The notes: generated by a model from the sequence alone, not told the origin. A DNA stretch of 64,000 bases from Ophiostoma sp. CBS 140.51 (GCA_029298735.1 JANSLP010000064.1:1-64000); one strand, 5' to 3'. Shown: positions 33,786-46,136, counted from the stretch's first letter. Made by a program: numbers and translations.

Positions 33786-35339
33786 CTACTGGGAACGCAC
33801 ACCAGCCTCCAGCTGCGAGGGAGTCACCTCAGCAGTGGGAGCCGCGGGCGCAGCAGCGTTGCCAGCGGCGGCAGAAGTCTCCTGACTGGGCTCGCCGTTG
33901 CGGCGACGGAAGGAACGCAGCCAGCCGCCGCCATGCGTAGCAGCGGGCTGTTCGGGCATCTGAACCTCAGGAGCACCAGCTGCGGGGGCTGCGTTGGCGT
34001 TGGCCTCGTTGGCCTCGACCTGGGGGAAGACACGCTCCGGGTCCTGGGCGTTGCCGTTGCGGGGGCCCAGCATAAACCGGCTCGGCAGCATGGCCGACCG
34101 CCACGAGGTGTTGGAGCGGCCCTGTGCATTGGCACGATTCCGGTCACTAGGGCCGACAATTACAGGACCACCTTGGGCACCGTCGACGCCCTCAGCAGGC
34201 GGGGGACGGGGCTTGGGCGTGTAGTAGTCGGCCTTGCAAAGTGGGCAGCAAGCGCGACGGCTCGTCAGCCATGGGTCGAGACAGACAGCGTGGAAGGCAT
34301 GGCCACAGGTCAGGCCGCGAACGTCGTCATCGTCCTCAAGCGTATCGATGCAAATGGCGCAGGTGTCGCCCGAGGTGCCAACACACTCTGGCGGGAGAGC
34401 GGAGTCGATATGCTCGTCGTCGTCGTCGTCAGAGTGGTTGTAGTGCTCGTCGGAGTTAGGGTCCTTGTGGTAGACGCCCAGTCCAGCGTCGCCGTCGGCC
34501 GAGGCAAGCGAAGCGCGGGTAGCATCCGTCGTAATAACATCCTGTGCAGCCGATGACGTGGTTGCAGGACCAGAAGCAGCAGCAGCAGCAGCGTTGTCAG
34601 AAGCGTCGGCAGTCGTCGTGTCGTGCACCGAGGTGCCGGCTTCGGCAATCGAGGTAGTGGGCCGTTCCTTGTCTTTGGAGTCTTCAGGCTCTTCAGTCGA
34701 AGCACGGCGCTGCTGGCGTTCGGTTTCGTCGAGTGGCTCAATGGCTCCGGCAGCAGACCGCACACTGCCGGAACGGCTGGGCGCGTTGATACCACCAGTT
34801 GTCGGCAGACCTTCCTCAGCACGCGTGGCAACCCAGGTCTTGTATTTCATCATAGGGAACTTCTCATTGACCTCGTCAATGGTCATGAGTTTCTTTTCTC
34901 TGCGGCGGCGACGGGGATGCGGCATGTGGTCGAGGTTTATTTGATCACCACCCTCTTCGGCGGCCAGGCGCAACTGCCGTGCGCGGGCATTATAGCGGAA
35001 GCAGTACTTGACACCGACGATAATCCAAAGGTTGGTGAAGACAACACCAAAACCCAAAGCGACAAAGAACAGCAGCGGCGAGCTGCCGCCGCCGCCTCCA
35101 CCACCACCGCCAGTCGTAGTCGTAGCACTCGGAGGGATGCCCGTACCAGAAGGCGGTGGGTTTGTTGTTGTCGTCGCGGCACCCGAGGCGCCGGTCACAG
35201 ACGAACTGCTCGTCGTGGGTGCGGACGCAATGGTGCCCGTCGTGCCAGTTGCGGCAGATGTGATGGCCGTAGCAGCGGTTGAAGTGGCCTGTCTGGCTAT
35301 CAGGGCAGCGCCCTCAAGCACTTGGTTGATAATCGGCAT
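33786..35339 (-). CDS. Single-pass membrane RING-H2 protein, probable E3 ubiquitin ligase
   Basis: 517 residues, no intron seen. Residues 1-75 are Ser/Thr/Ala-rich and probably lumenal or extracellular, followed by a nine-Gly run (77-85) and one membrane segment (about 88-112, LLFFVALGFGVVFTNLWIIV). Next comes a basic stretch HPRRRRREKK, consistent with a cytosolic C-terminal side. A disordered acidic region leads to a C3H2C3 RING-H2 at about 324-372: CAIC, then LTCGHAFHAVCLDPWL, then CCPLC. All eight zinc ligands are present. Architecture matches fungal membrane ligases of the endosome/vacuole or plasma membrane; substrate unknown. The first in-frame ATG is at 35339, as sequence further upstream has no ATG in frame. 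No classical cleavable signal peptide. Confidence 0.88.
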   Translation of the reverse strand: MPIINQVLEGAALIARQATSTAATAITSAATGTTGTIASAPTTSSSSVTGASGAATTTTNPPPSGTGIPPSATTTTGGGGGGGGGSSPLLFFVALGFGVVFTNLWIIVGVKYCFRYNARARQLRLAAEEGGDQINLDHMPHPRRRRREKKLMTIDEVNEKFPMMKYKTWVATRAEEGLPTTGGINAPSRSGSVRSAAGAIEPLDETERQQRRASTEEPEDSKDKERPTTSIAEAGTSVHDTTTADASDNAAAAAASGPATTSSAAQDVITTDATRASLASADGDAGLGVYHKDPNSDEHYNHSDDDDDEHIDSALPPECVGTSGDTCAICIDTLEDDDDVRGLTCGHAFHAVCLDPWLTSRRACCPLCKADYYTPKPRPPPAEGVDGAQGGPVIVGPSDRNRANAQGRSNTSWRSAMLPSRFMLGPRNGNAQDPERVFPQVEANEANANAAPAAGAPEVQMPEQPAATHGGGWLRSFRRRNGEPSQETSAAAGNAAAPAAPTAEVTPSQLEAGVRSQ

Positions 35340-38300
35340 TGTGTCGTCGGGGTCGCCACGATGGACGCGAGCGGTCGATGTCGACAGATAAAGGGCCGAT
35401 AATATAAAAATGACACAAAAAAAATACGAGGGTGGAGCTGGCCTATTCGAGTGACAGTCGGTTAGGCGGACAAAGGAGTTGCCGCCGGGTTGAGGTCGTA
35501 TTGAAGTGACAGTTGTGAGACGCGAGGCGAGTCTGTTCAAAAACTAGGGTCTCAAACAAGATTGGAGAGTCCAAATTTCAAGGTTCGAAAAAATCGAGAG
35601 AGGCGTTCACCCAATTTGGCGGCGAGACACACACATGAGATGTATTTGTCGAACAAACAGCCACGGTTACATGGACTATGAAGGACAACAACGATGACGA
35701 TTCATGAGGAGAGAGAGAAAGGGGCGAGTAAAGTCGTCGTGAAAGTCGAGCGTCGTCGAGAGATGTTGTATGAAGGTGAGTAGAGAGATAAGCGACCGTC
35801 AATGTCGACGACGATGTTGAGAATCGCCGAGAGATTGTAGGAGAGAGAGAGAGAAGAGACGAGCTCCGAGGGTCGAGGTCGAAAGAATGAAAAGAAAAAA
35901 AAGAAGCGTTGAGCGTCTCAAGCCGTCGCATCCGGGCTTCCTTGTGGTTCGAAGGTCGAGAAGAGGCTGTCGATTCTCTTTTTTCAGGTCGTCGCGCAGC
36001 GGTTGGAATGTAGAAAAGTCGACAGCCGACGTTGCCTGAGCGAATGGGAGAGGAGGGAAGAGGAAAGGAAGAGGAGGAAAAAGATAGAAAACGTGCCAAA
36101 AAAGGGCGACGATGTGAGTGAGACTGACGAAAGAGGAGAAGGAAAGAGCAAAGTACGTCGTAGAGTGGTAGATCTGGGAAATGCGGGATAAAAGAGGAAG
36201 TTTGGAATGGAGTGCCCAAAAAGAAGGCGGCCGGGCGAGGAATGGAAGGGAATTGGGGGGTGAGGGAAGGGAAAAGAGGAGAAGGAGCGGACTTAAGGTG
36301 GTTTCTGGGTGGTGCACGGAGTACGAGGTTTAGGGAAGGAACGCCCGTTTAGTGTCAAAAGGGAAAGCAGAACAGAGAGACAGAGGCGGAAAGAGCGGAG
36401 CCTTCGGTCCCAACAGCGACGACACACACGCTACCTGTACCAGTGGTGCGTTCATCCACTCAGCACGGTCGGAATGGTCTTTCCTTCCTTCTTTCCTCCT
36501 TTCCAGGGTGTTTGGGCGGCTTCCTTTTCGTCCTTTGGTAGCAACAAGTTGGGAAACAGGGAAGAAGGGTGAGAACGAGAGGCGGAGGCTAGAAAACGAA
36601 AGAACAATCGGACACGACAGCGACCGGATCAACAAAGAAAGAAAGAGCAACTGAGAGGAGAGAGGCAAAAAAGCGGGCTCTTTCTGGAAGCGCTGGTGCC
36701 AAGCAGACGCAGACGCAGCCAAAAAGACAAGCGTTTCTCTGGAAGGGAAGGGGCGACGGGACACTGAGGGGCCACTGGGTCAAGTCTGAATCTGGCGTCA
36801 CGGTGGACATCGAGCGCTGGGAAGCCTGACAATCAGTCAGTGTCGAAGCGTGTCAGTGAGAAAAGGTACGGGGCTCGTTACGGGGCCTGTTCGGGCGGGC
36901 GTCACTACCAATCGCGCTGGAAGCGGCAAGGACGACAGCGCCAACGACGCCAACGACGCCAACGTCAGAGATGTGCGCGCACGCCGTGCAGAAACGAGCA
37001 AGGGGGGAAGGAGGGATGGAGGGCAGGCCAACAGTGAGGCGCCGCACTAGTCTGTCAGTATTGTGGGGACCTGGGTGGTATTACTGGCGTGCATTGGTTC
37101 TGAGCAGGGAAGGAGGAAGGGGAAGGAGGGAAAGAGGGGGTTGGCGACAACACGGAGTACGGGGAAGGCAAGGCTTGACGCTCGAGACGCTCTTTCCCTC
37201 TGCCCCTTCCCCCTTCCTTCATGCAAAACGAGCAGGGAACGGCGGCTGGCGTTGCGACGTCAGATACAGTGGAAAGTGGGAGCGAGGTGCGAGCCACGAA
37301 TGGAAGTCGCCCAAAACCAGCCATCGCGATGTCAATGTCCAATATCGATTTTCAAAATACTCCCTTTGCGATCGGTTCTTTTCTCCTCTTTTGCGACAAT
37401 CTTCAAAAAGGCTTGGACAGCTTCCAAGACAATGACAAGACTGCACAAGAGAGCACAAGACACAACAAGAACAACTGAGCTGGGTCTTAGCCACAGCTAG
37501 CTCCTCGTCGCAGGCAAAGGGAGCATGTCAAATGGTTTTTTGTCTTCTTCAATGGACCAACCATGGGCCCTAGCCAAGGCCGTCCGGTTCTAGAGGCAAA
37601 TCGCTTACACCGTCTTGATTTTTGGCCCTTCTTGGAGGGAGGCGTTCTGGCCTTGTCCGGAAAACAAAGGACCAAGATAACCAAAGATGAGGGGAGAGGC
37701 GCGTGGCTTTGGGCTTGGCCTTTTGGCTTGGCCTTGGGCTTGTTGGGGCGTTTTGTGTCTGATTTAAGTGAGAGAGCAGAGGATAGCTCTGCATTGAGAT
37801 CCAAGCAACGCAGCAAAAAGCAACTCAAAAGCGTGCAATATTGTGCGGGGACAGAGAGACCAAGCAATGAACGCAGAATCGGCACCGGCAAGGGATATGA
37901 GGAGCCGGCGCAACTTTATCACTCTATCTCTGGGAGAGAGGGGTGCTCCAATGGTCCAGAACGTTGAGTGTTTGCAGGCATGACCAAAGTGACGGTAATC
38001 TGTCAGTTCAGAGTCTTTTATGGCCTTGAATGTATCGTAAGATACATGGACCATTTTCAGAGTAAGTACTCCGGATCTTGACTTGTATTGACATTGGCCA
38101 AAGTGAGTCTCCCTTGCGTCTCTTTGTCTCTTTTTGATTAATTTGATCTATGGGGTGATGCTGGGGGTTGCAGGCGGTTTGCGATAAGAAGCAGAGAGAG
38201 CTGAAAAGCTCAGAGTGACAGAGTGACAGAATGGAGCGATTGCCGACGTGGCTGCATGGCGGCGGCTGCCGCAATCAACTTTACAATGCGAGAGAAAAAT

Positions 38301-41300
38301 GCGGGCGGTATTACAGTCCATCTTGCGAACAGGAACATTTTATTCTCTCATCCCCCAATGCGAGTCTGTGTGATGAGGAATCTGTGCATGGGGCTGGCAT
38401 AGCCACCAATGAGAAAAGAGAATGGGCCAGAGAACTGGTGCAATCATCGCCAGTTTGGATGGGTGGAAGAGAACAGCGCAAGGGGGTGGAAGGGAACCAT
38501 GGGCGGGTACAATGTGTGTGTGGGAGCAAGTGATTCTCAGGTTCTCCATTTGCGTCTGTGCGGGAGAGCGATTGAGAGGAGAGAGGGAGAGAGAAAGTGT
38601 ATGCATCTCTCAGAGTGTGCTCCGCCTCGTTCTCCTGTCTCCAGTGAGATGCGGATTTCAGGATTTGTTACAGCAGACACAACGCAAGTCGCAGAGGGAA
38701 AAGCATGCCTCGCACGGGTCTTTCCAGAGGGCTGGGGCAGGGGTGGATGGATGTCGACGTGGACATTGTGAGGTCCTCAGGTCCTCAGGTCCTCAGGTCC
38801 TGTCTCTTACAACCAGGCGGTCAGGACCAGGCGTGGAAGTGATATGACAAGGGTACGTATTATCTGGGACGGCACGCATAACGGACAGAGGAAGAAAGCT
38901 CCGGGCCTCGTCTTCTCAACCTGCCTCGTCTTCTGTCCATGGCAAAGTCCCAGCCTCGCCTCCTCCCATTTAACCTGGGGAGAGACAATCAATGCAAAAA
39001 GGTGCAGGGGGGGGGGAAAGGAGATCTTGAACGATAAAACGGCAAGACGACAAAACGAAAACAGTAATTACGGAAGGGAAACTGGAAATCAAGATTGAGC
39101 AATCGCCGTTTTTCCATTCTCGAGGCGCCGATCTTCCAATAAGGGCGGCTAATGTGATGCAGACATGAGGAGAGGAGCAGAGGAGGATATACTAAGTAGG
39201 CACAGCGTATGACTGTATTGTGCTCATATCCTGCTGTTGTACCGCAACAGTCTGCAGCGGACTATCTCTCATTGTGTCTCGCGGTCTGAACAAGAGTCGA
39301 GGCGCACAGAAACAGGATGCTGCATGTATCGAAGACAAGGACACGAGACACAGAGACATAGAGACACAGACACGAGTACTTCGTAGTATATTATGTATCA
39401 AATGGGCGGTGATGGCGCAATGGGACGAGAGACATCCTTCTCAAGTTCTCATACAGAACCAAGACTTACGAGACTTGTCCATGTGAACCAAAATTGCTCC
39501 TCGTCTCACAACAGCAGGCCCCTTCTTTTTCTCTTCTTACTGAATATCTCAAAATCAAAATCGCCTTGGCGTTGAAGCGAGGCGCCAAGAAAACGCCTTC
39601 TTTCGCTTTTGGAGGCCCTCTGCTTCCCTTTTCCGTTCCGTCCCTTTTTCCTGTGTATCGTAGATGCACGCTGTAGTGGAACAGACGACGTACAGACGAG
39701 GAGCTCTCCATGCAGAGCTTGGGCTGAAAACGAGGCAGGTAGCAAAACAATGCAGCAGAAAAAGAAAAATAGATGAACCTCCGGTGTCACGTCCGTAAAG
39801 AGGCCTGGCCTGGCCTTTATTCTGGACGCGATGCGGTCAGTCGCGATGCGGCCATGATGCTGTTTATTTTGAGTGGGCTTTAAGGGTCTTTCACAAAATA
39901 AATACAATGCCTTTTTTAAAGAAAAAAAAAAGAAGAAGAAAAAGAGAAATCAACATACGCACATAGGAAATTAAATATAATAAAAACAAGTAGATTCTCA
40001 TCAAATTTACAACTCAAAAACAAGCACGGGCACAAACAAAACAATCACAAATCCGACAGAAACGCGTCGCTCGGATCGCATCCGGCCTTGGCGACCGGTT
40101 CACCTTCGATCCTACAAAATGATGAGAACGTCTGTGATTTACACAGTACAGATACTCACTCTGGGTATCGTGTCGAAACACCGGCTCATGGCAATCAAAA
40201 TGGCCGATGCAGCTAAAGTTAAAGTCTGTTGCCGGTTATGCGTGCTCATCATTTCGTCACAGCCTCTTCGTTCTGTGTTTGAATTTCTAAACTTCTCGGC
40301 CGTCATCAAATTTACCTTTCTCTTTTCTTTTCCTTTTTGCCTCTTCTTGGCTGCCGTTTTTTGTCTCTCATTTACCGTTTTTGCCTTCTTCCTCGCCTGC
40401 TTCGCATGCCTCGCCTTGCCTGTCTCTCTTCTTTCTTTTTTGTCTTTTGCCTTGATCTGCGCTGTCAACCTTCCTGGAGCGCCGATCTTTTACCATTCTC
40501 CCTCTCGTCCCTTCTTGCTTGTGGGGGACACCGAGGCGCGTTTCTCCTGCCCGTTCCTCTTTCTGCGGCCTATTAAATACTCCGAGCACACTTTCTTCGG
40601 CACGCTGGCGCGCTTTCGCTCCAGTTTTAAACTTTCTTGAAGTTGCATGACGCCAACGACTGTCTTTTAAGTGCCTGGAAGTAGTGTCTGGAAGTGCCTG
40701 TGAGTTTGTCGATAAAGTGTTCTGGCTGGGGCTGAAATCCTGACGGCTTTCCAGTTGGTGGGAAAGGGGAAAATCGAACGATGTGGAATCCCAGCGTGAT
40801 GGATGCACACCGGTACATTTTTTTTTCGCTGGATATCCCCCTTTCCCTCTCGTTTGTCTTCCCCGGCTTTTCCGCCATCCGAGAGAGCCAGCAGTGAATA
40901 CTTTAACGGAGGAAAAGAACGAGGGCATTGCGAGATAGGACCGTAGCCTGCCGAGCTTTGCCCACAGATAACCTTGTGGCGCACCCCGGTATCCTTTCTT
41001 TTTGCTGCGGTGTTTGCTGCCATTTCCTTGCAGGACTTCTTGAGTCGCCGCTCGTGTTCATCCGCCCTCCGCTCTTGCTGTAAGATCGGTGAGCAATCGG
41101 GGGAACACAAAACGGACAAAGAAAACAGAACCAAATCTTAAGAAAGAGGGTAAAAAAGGACGCTTGTCTCCGGCTCGCAGACCGACTGAGCGATCACAAG
41201 CACGTGCTGCGAAATTCAAGGTGTGTTGTACAGAGTTCGAATGGATTTTTCCGTTTTGCACTATGCGTCTCTTCATTTTCCATTTCCATTTCTGTATCTG

Positions 41301-43035
41301 GTGACTGTGCGTCTGACGACCATCTCGAGTCTGAAGCTGTCGTCATCACCAGCACAGCCGCAGGCGTTGTCTCTCGCCCAGTGTTTCAACGGCTCGATGG
41401 CTCTTCATCATTGACACATACATGAGCACTTCGTATCTTACCGAGGACGCGTTGTCGTAAACTCTAAAAGTATGGCTCGAAACATGACCCAAGAGCATGT
41501 TTTCCTTCTCTTTTCTTGGTGTTTGTGTGGCTCCCGGATGGCACGGATGACACGGGATGCACCCCAGCAGGCCACGCCAGCCTCGGGCACGAAGAGGGCG
41601 ATGCACCAGCAGAAGGTGAGAATCAGCAAATTGATAAAGAACGACCAGGAAAGCTTCCGGAATATTGCCACAGAAGCAGAACGGCAGACGGGAAAGCATG
41701 CCACTTTTGCAGTCACCTTATTTCAGAAAGGTCATCCCACCTGTGTGCTCTTGCCTCTTTTGCCCTGTCAAGCTTGTGCACGCACTCTATCGTGCCTGTT
41801 TGGTGCATGGTATGTTTGCTTCCTTTTGTTCCGTCGCAGTTTCCCCACTTTCCGCCTTTTCCAGCTCTCATGATGCCAAGCTGCAGCCCGTCAAAAATCA
41901 CAGCGAGAGGAAGGAACGAGCCAGCAAGCTAAGCAAAATAGACCCACCACACCCTTCGTGACGGGCCCAACTGGGCAAGTGGTTGCGTTTTGCTCTCCAG
42001 GGCAAAAAGGCAAGAACGCAAAATGCAGCATTGCAGACCGACGAGAGGGCAGGGCCGAGAGGAGGGGCCGTTGCCCTCGTACAGAAAGAGGAAAGAGTAA
42101 AGCGAGAATCCGCTTTCCGAGTTATACGACAGGAATACCGAAAGGAAAAAGTCCGTACGAACTCCACCAGCTTTACTTCTGGTCTTTTCTGGGCTAGACC
42201 CTGTCTGGTAGACCCTGTCTATCCCCAGCCTCACTTAACAGGTGAAGCTTTATTCATCGAAATTTTAATTGAATTTTTTTCTGTTGCTTCATCGTGCCTC
42301 CGTTATCGGTGCTAATAAATAACAAGAAAACACATTGATTTTGTCTATGATCCGTTGGACGCGAATTGTGACAACCAGCACGTTTTGGCCGTTGCAGACA
42401 GTCTGCCAACGGACACGCCAAATCAATACGGCAGTTTGTCGTACTGTTGTAACTGTTGGCACGATTTTGACTGTTGGTGGCACTTTTCATTGTCGCCCTT
42501 TGTACCTGCTTTTGGTAGATACAGACGGTCACGTGGCACTCTAGGTCCAACATGACTGAAGACATCACGCAGGACACAGAGAAATCCGATTCACTGAAAC
42601 GGGTCATAATTCGAGATTGTTTTCTCGTCAGTCGTGTTTCGTCCTTCGCTTGTCCTCAACCGGCAGACAAAGTCAGTACATCTTGTCATGTCATCGTAGA
42701 AACAGGCGAGACATTGCTGACGCCAGATCAAGTGGGACCGCACTTAAATATGATCACGTGATATAAACAGTCAGCATGATCTCAGATAGTGATGCGCTGT
42801 GACTGCCCCCACTGCAGAGAGCTTCCCCGCAAATTCGAGCTGTGCCTTCTATCTTTGGCCATGCATACTCGCACTGATTGATAGCTGTGTTGATGTGGTT
42901 GCCTTGTATCAACACCGCTCCGATCTCGAAACGCAGGCTTTTCTTTTCCATCAAACCCAAAGGACGGATGTCCTATCCCGTCACCCGACCCATCGCCAGC
43001 TCAATCTCGATATTGACCACCCAACAACCGTCAAA
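35340..43035. other. Gene-poor 7.7 kb divergent intergenic region
   Basis: Lies between the RING-H2 gene (-) and CypH (+). The plus strand is purine-rich from 35.6 to about 37.2 kb, giving a CT-rich minus-strand leader. Repeats: an 8-bp unit four times at 38771-38802, a GGCTTGGCC-type run near 37712-37750, and two copies of TAGACCCTGTCT at 42195-42220. No frame here shows coding character or family similarity. Could hold long promoters or non-coding transcripts. Confidence 0.5.
38771..38802. repeat. (AGGTCCTC)4 tandem repeat
   Basis: Three perfect and one near-perfect copies of an 8-bp unit (AGGTCCTC; last copy ends in G), in non-coding sequence. Confidence 0.85.
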
Positions 43036-43923
43036 ATGGCCAACCCTATGTATGTCCCTCTCTCATTTATGCCCGTGGAGCTGTCAGCTTTAGCTGTTTG
43101 TTTCGGCTTCTATTTTAGCCCCTTTTATTTGTTTATTTTTGGCCTGTTCACCATTTGCTAACGATGATGTTACAACAGTTGCTTCTTCGACATAACCATT
43201 GGTGGTGAGTACCTCTTGTCTATCACAAATGACTGTCTGCTTGGTGATATCAAGCTCCAGGAGCTATGTTTCTAGACTCCATTTCTCTCTTACCTTACCA
43301 TCATCACCACTTACTGACATATCATCTCCCTACAGGCGAGCCTCTCGGCCGCATCAAAATGGAGCTCTTCAAAGACGTTGTTCCCAATACCGCCGAGAAC
43401 TTCCGCCAGTTTTGCACTGGTGAGGATAAGGACGACCATGGCAAACCTCGCGGCTACAAGGGCTCAAGATTCCATCGGGTCGTAAGTTCTTTTTCTTGTC
43501 CTCGCTTCACTTTCTCCTCGCTACGCTCGTTCATCTTCATTGTTCGACCATCGCTCGGTTGCTGACGCTGGCTCGCAGATTCCCAACTTTATGATCCAGG
43601 GCGGCGACTTTCTCAACCACAACGGCAGCGGCTCGACTTGCATCTACGGTAGAAAACACCAATTTGAGGATGAGAACTTTGACCTCAAGCACGATCAGCC
43701 GGGCTTGCTCTCCATGGCCAACGCGGGCCCCGACACCAATGGCTCGCAGTTCTTCATCACCACCGTCAAGACGCCCTTTTTGGACAACAAGCATGTCGTG
43801 TTTGGCCGGGTTACTGACGGCATGGATGTTGTCCGCAAGATTGAGGCCGTGCGGACGGGCCAGCGCGGCCGGGACATGCCGGACCTGGACGTTGTGATTG
43901 CCGAGTGTGGGCAGATGTCGTAG
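43036..43923 (+). CDS. Peptidyl-prolyl isomerase H (cyclophilin CypH)
   Basis: Four exons, 43036-43049, 43179-43204, 43336-43481 and 43579-43923, give 176 residues. A single-domain cyclophilin that isomerises Xaa-Pro bonds. Motifs: FDITIGGEPLGRIKMELF, NTAENFRQFCTGE, GSRFHRVIPNFMIQGGDF (catalytic Arg and Phe), GLLSMANAGPDTNGSQFFIT and FLDNKHVVFGRV. The tail LDVVIAECGQMS matches the CypH type, a partner of the U4/U6.U5 tri-snRNP in animals. The position of the cyclosporin-contacting Trp of CypA is Phe (TPFLDNKH), which I recall as usual for filamentous-fungal members. The first two exons are only 14 and 26 nt, but both junctions keep frame and restore the family's N-terminus. Confidence 0.95.
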
Positions 43924-44702
43924 ATCGACGACCACAAGGATATGATAATCACTCGATTCGCTTCGTATGTTCCCCCACTGCATGTACTCCCTCTAGGGCC
44001 ACCTTAGGATAACGCTATAGTAACGAGACGCGACTATACAAATAAATACGGTTTACACAAATCGACTACGACTATGTGATCACATATGTACTAGCAACAA
44101 GAGCAAAGATGTCTGGTAAAAGGTTTTGAAATTTGTTGTTTGTTTCTTTATTTTTCGTAACATGAAAATCAACGTTGATGTTGACGTCAATGTTTGATGT
44201 AAACTACTTGTCCCCCCATTGTCCCCTGGACTGGATGCAAATACCGCGTGTCGTGTTGTTACCAGAACAAAGCAGACTGCCCTCCTATCCATCCATGCAT
44301 CCATATCCATGCTTTCCCCATGTCCTGTGAGCCATGCCTTGTTGCCTTGCCTGTTACCTGTGGCCATGCCTTCCTCCATATTGACAGGCCGAATGCACCT
44401 TTCCCTTTGAACCTTTGAGCCGTCGTAACCTTAAAACTGTCGATGAAATCAAAGCGAGAGGTAAAAAAACATGATCAAATATGTACAATAGAAATGAAGA
44501 GATTTGGTGATGAAAGAAGTGAAGTAGATGTTTGGAATTAAAAAGAGAAGAGAAAAACAAAAACAAAGAAAAAAAAGAAAACAAATGGTATTCTGATACA
44601 TGTTCATGAGGGGAATGTTTTTTTCCGGGGGATATGTTGATGGTGGCGCTGGAGTATCTGATCGTACAATCCTTTTTTTCATGTAGGTCGGTCGTCTGTC
44701 TC
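43924..44702. other. Convergent 3' flanks CypH / secreted protein
   Basis: AT-rich sequence between converging stops. No gene seen. Confidence 0.5.
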
Positions 44703-46136
44703 CTAGTACTTCCGGCGCACCCGCAGCAGGGTGGTGGCAGTACCGTTACGGCTGCCACCGCCAATGCTGCTGGATGATGCCGACAGGAAAGGCACAACAG
44801 TGACGCTTTGACCGGGCGTTGGCGTGAAGGGAGCCGGCGTGGTAGTAGGCGAGGCAGCAGGAGTAGTTGAAGAGCGCTTGCTGTTCGTGCTGCTAGTGCT
44901 CGACGGCTGAAGGGTCACAGTCAAAAGCGTGGTGCTGGTGGTTATGGCGGTCGCTGTCTTGCGGATCGACGTAGAGGACGAGGTAGTTGTCGTGGGCGAG
45001 CCACCGGCGGGCACAGTCACTGTGATGTAGACAGGAGCTTTAGTCTCTGTGACAGTCACAACGATGGTGCGCTCGCCGCCGGCATTAGCAGTAGCCGTGG
45101 CAGCAGGTGTCTTGGTCGTGGCGGCAACGGCCGGGGTGGTGACCGTGCTGTTTCCACTGGAGGCGCTGCCGCTGCCGGCATCAGCACCGGGGACCTCGAC
45201 CTGGAAAGCACCAATCTCCAGCTGGCTGAGGACAGCGGCGGAGTTCAGGTCTTGGCCGTGGGTGAAGGTCGAGGCAAAGTTGTTAGTGACGGCCTTGCTA
45301 CCGCTACCACTGGTGCTACCGGCAACGACCGAGACGTCCATGCAAGAAGTGTAGTGCTGCAGCAGGGTGACGTTGAAGCCAGCCGACGGGATGTCGGTGG
45401 GCGAACCGGCAGTGTTGAACGTGGGCCAGTTCCAGATCCAGTAGAGGGTATACTTGGAGCCGGCGACCAGGTCGCTGGGCAGCTGGATGTCGTTCTGGCA
45501 CCACAAGTCGGCGCCCTGGGGGTTCTCGGCAACCTTGGTGAACTGAGCCTGGCGAGACGTAGAGATGTTACCACTGTTGATCTGGTAGCACTGGCCGTCG
45601 TCAAAGTTGCGCGTGGCGAGCAGGCGGCCACGGCCGTCGCCACCAGTGCCGTCAGCGGTCCAGTTCTGGAAGACATTCAGGAACAGCTCGTTGTCAGCGG
45701 GCTCCGTGGTGCCGTAAATGTAGACGGTGCCGCGGTTCAGGGGCTTCGTAGGGTTGACATCGGGCAGAGTAACGTGGCCATTCTCCTGGTAGCGTAAGGC
45801 GATGTATCCGCCGGGCGTCACGGTCAGCATGGGAAAGTCAGTGCTGTAGTTGCCGACGGTCTGGCTCGGGTGGCACAGGGAGTCGGTTGCCAGGATCTCG
45901 TTGCCAGTAGGGCGGCCGTTGGGCGGGATCAAAAAGTCGTCCATGCCGTCATTGAAGCCGGGCATAGCACGCGAGACGTAGCCGCGAATGTAGCCAGGAG
46001 CGCCTGACATGGTACCATTGCTTGCAATAGACATGAGCTGCTCGACCCAGGAGTGGGCGGCAACCGGCTGTGAAACGAGAATGAGGAGGGAAACAAGGGC
46101 CGAGAGGCCATTGTTGTGGAAACCGAACTGCTTCAT
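44703..46136 (-). CDS. Secreted Ser/Thr-rich protein with mature N-terminal His (LPMO-like candidate)
   Basis: 477 residues in one exon. Signal peptide 1-27 (hydrophobic core LSALVSLLILVSQPVAA). Predicted cleavage after AA leaves H28 (HSWVEQLMSI) as the first mature residue, the arrangement needed for a copper histidine brace. A second candidate ligand is H121 in RYQENGHVTLP, and LYWIWNW and LLQHYTSC (Y262) resemble segments of known lytic polysaccharide monooxygenases. Cysteines at 88, 183, 213 and 265 could form two disulfides. N-glycosylation sequons occur in the domain. From about 270 the protein is a long Ser/Thr linker, ending in basic RVRRKY with no GPI signal. I recall fungal relatives filed under a domain of unknown function (possibly DUF7492). 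Enzymatic activity is inference. A TATA-like CTATAAGA lies about 310 bp upstream. Confidence 0.8.
   Translation of the reverse strand: MKQFGFHNNGLSALVSLLILVSQPVAAHSWVEQLMSIASNGTMSGAPGYIRGYVSRAMPGFNDGMDDFLIPPNGRPTGNEILATDSLCHPSQTVGNYSTDFPMLTVTPGGYIALRYQENGHVTLPDVNPTKPLNRGTVYIYGTTEPADNELFLNVFQNWTADGTGGDGRGRLLATRNFDDGQCYQINSGNISTSRQAQFTKVAENPQGADLWCQNDIQLPSDLVAGSKYTLYWIWNWPTFNTAGSPTDIPSAGFNVTLLQHYTSCMDVSVVAGSTSGSGSKAVTNNFASTFTHGQDLNSAAVLSQLEIGAFQVEVPGADAGSGSASSGNSTVTTPAVAATTKTPAATATANAGGERTIVVTVTETKAPVYITVTVPAGGSPTTTTSSSTSIRKTATAITTSTTLLTVTLQPSSTSSTNSKRSSTTPAASPTTTPAPFTPTPGQSVTVVPFLSASSSSIGGGSRNGTATTLLRVRRKY

Noticed and set aside
40368..40928. 186-codon minus-strand frame, Lys/Arg-rich
   Set aside because: Composition reflects a local pyrimidine-rich plus strand; no family match and a weak start.
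41438..41716. Hydrophobic frame with FINLLILTF and, in another frame, LLGCIPCH, resembling Pmp3 proteolipids
   Set aside because: The N-terminal half of Pmp3 is missing upstream and the two segments are in different frames with no good intron between; most likely coincidence.
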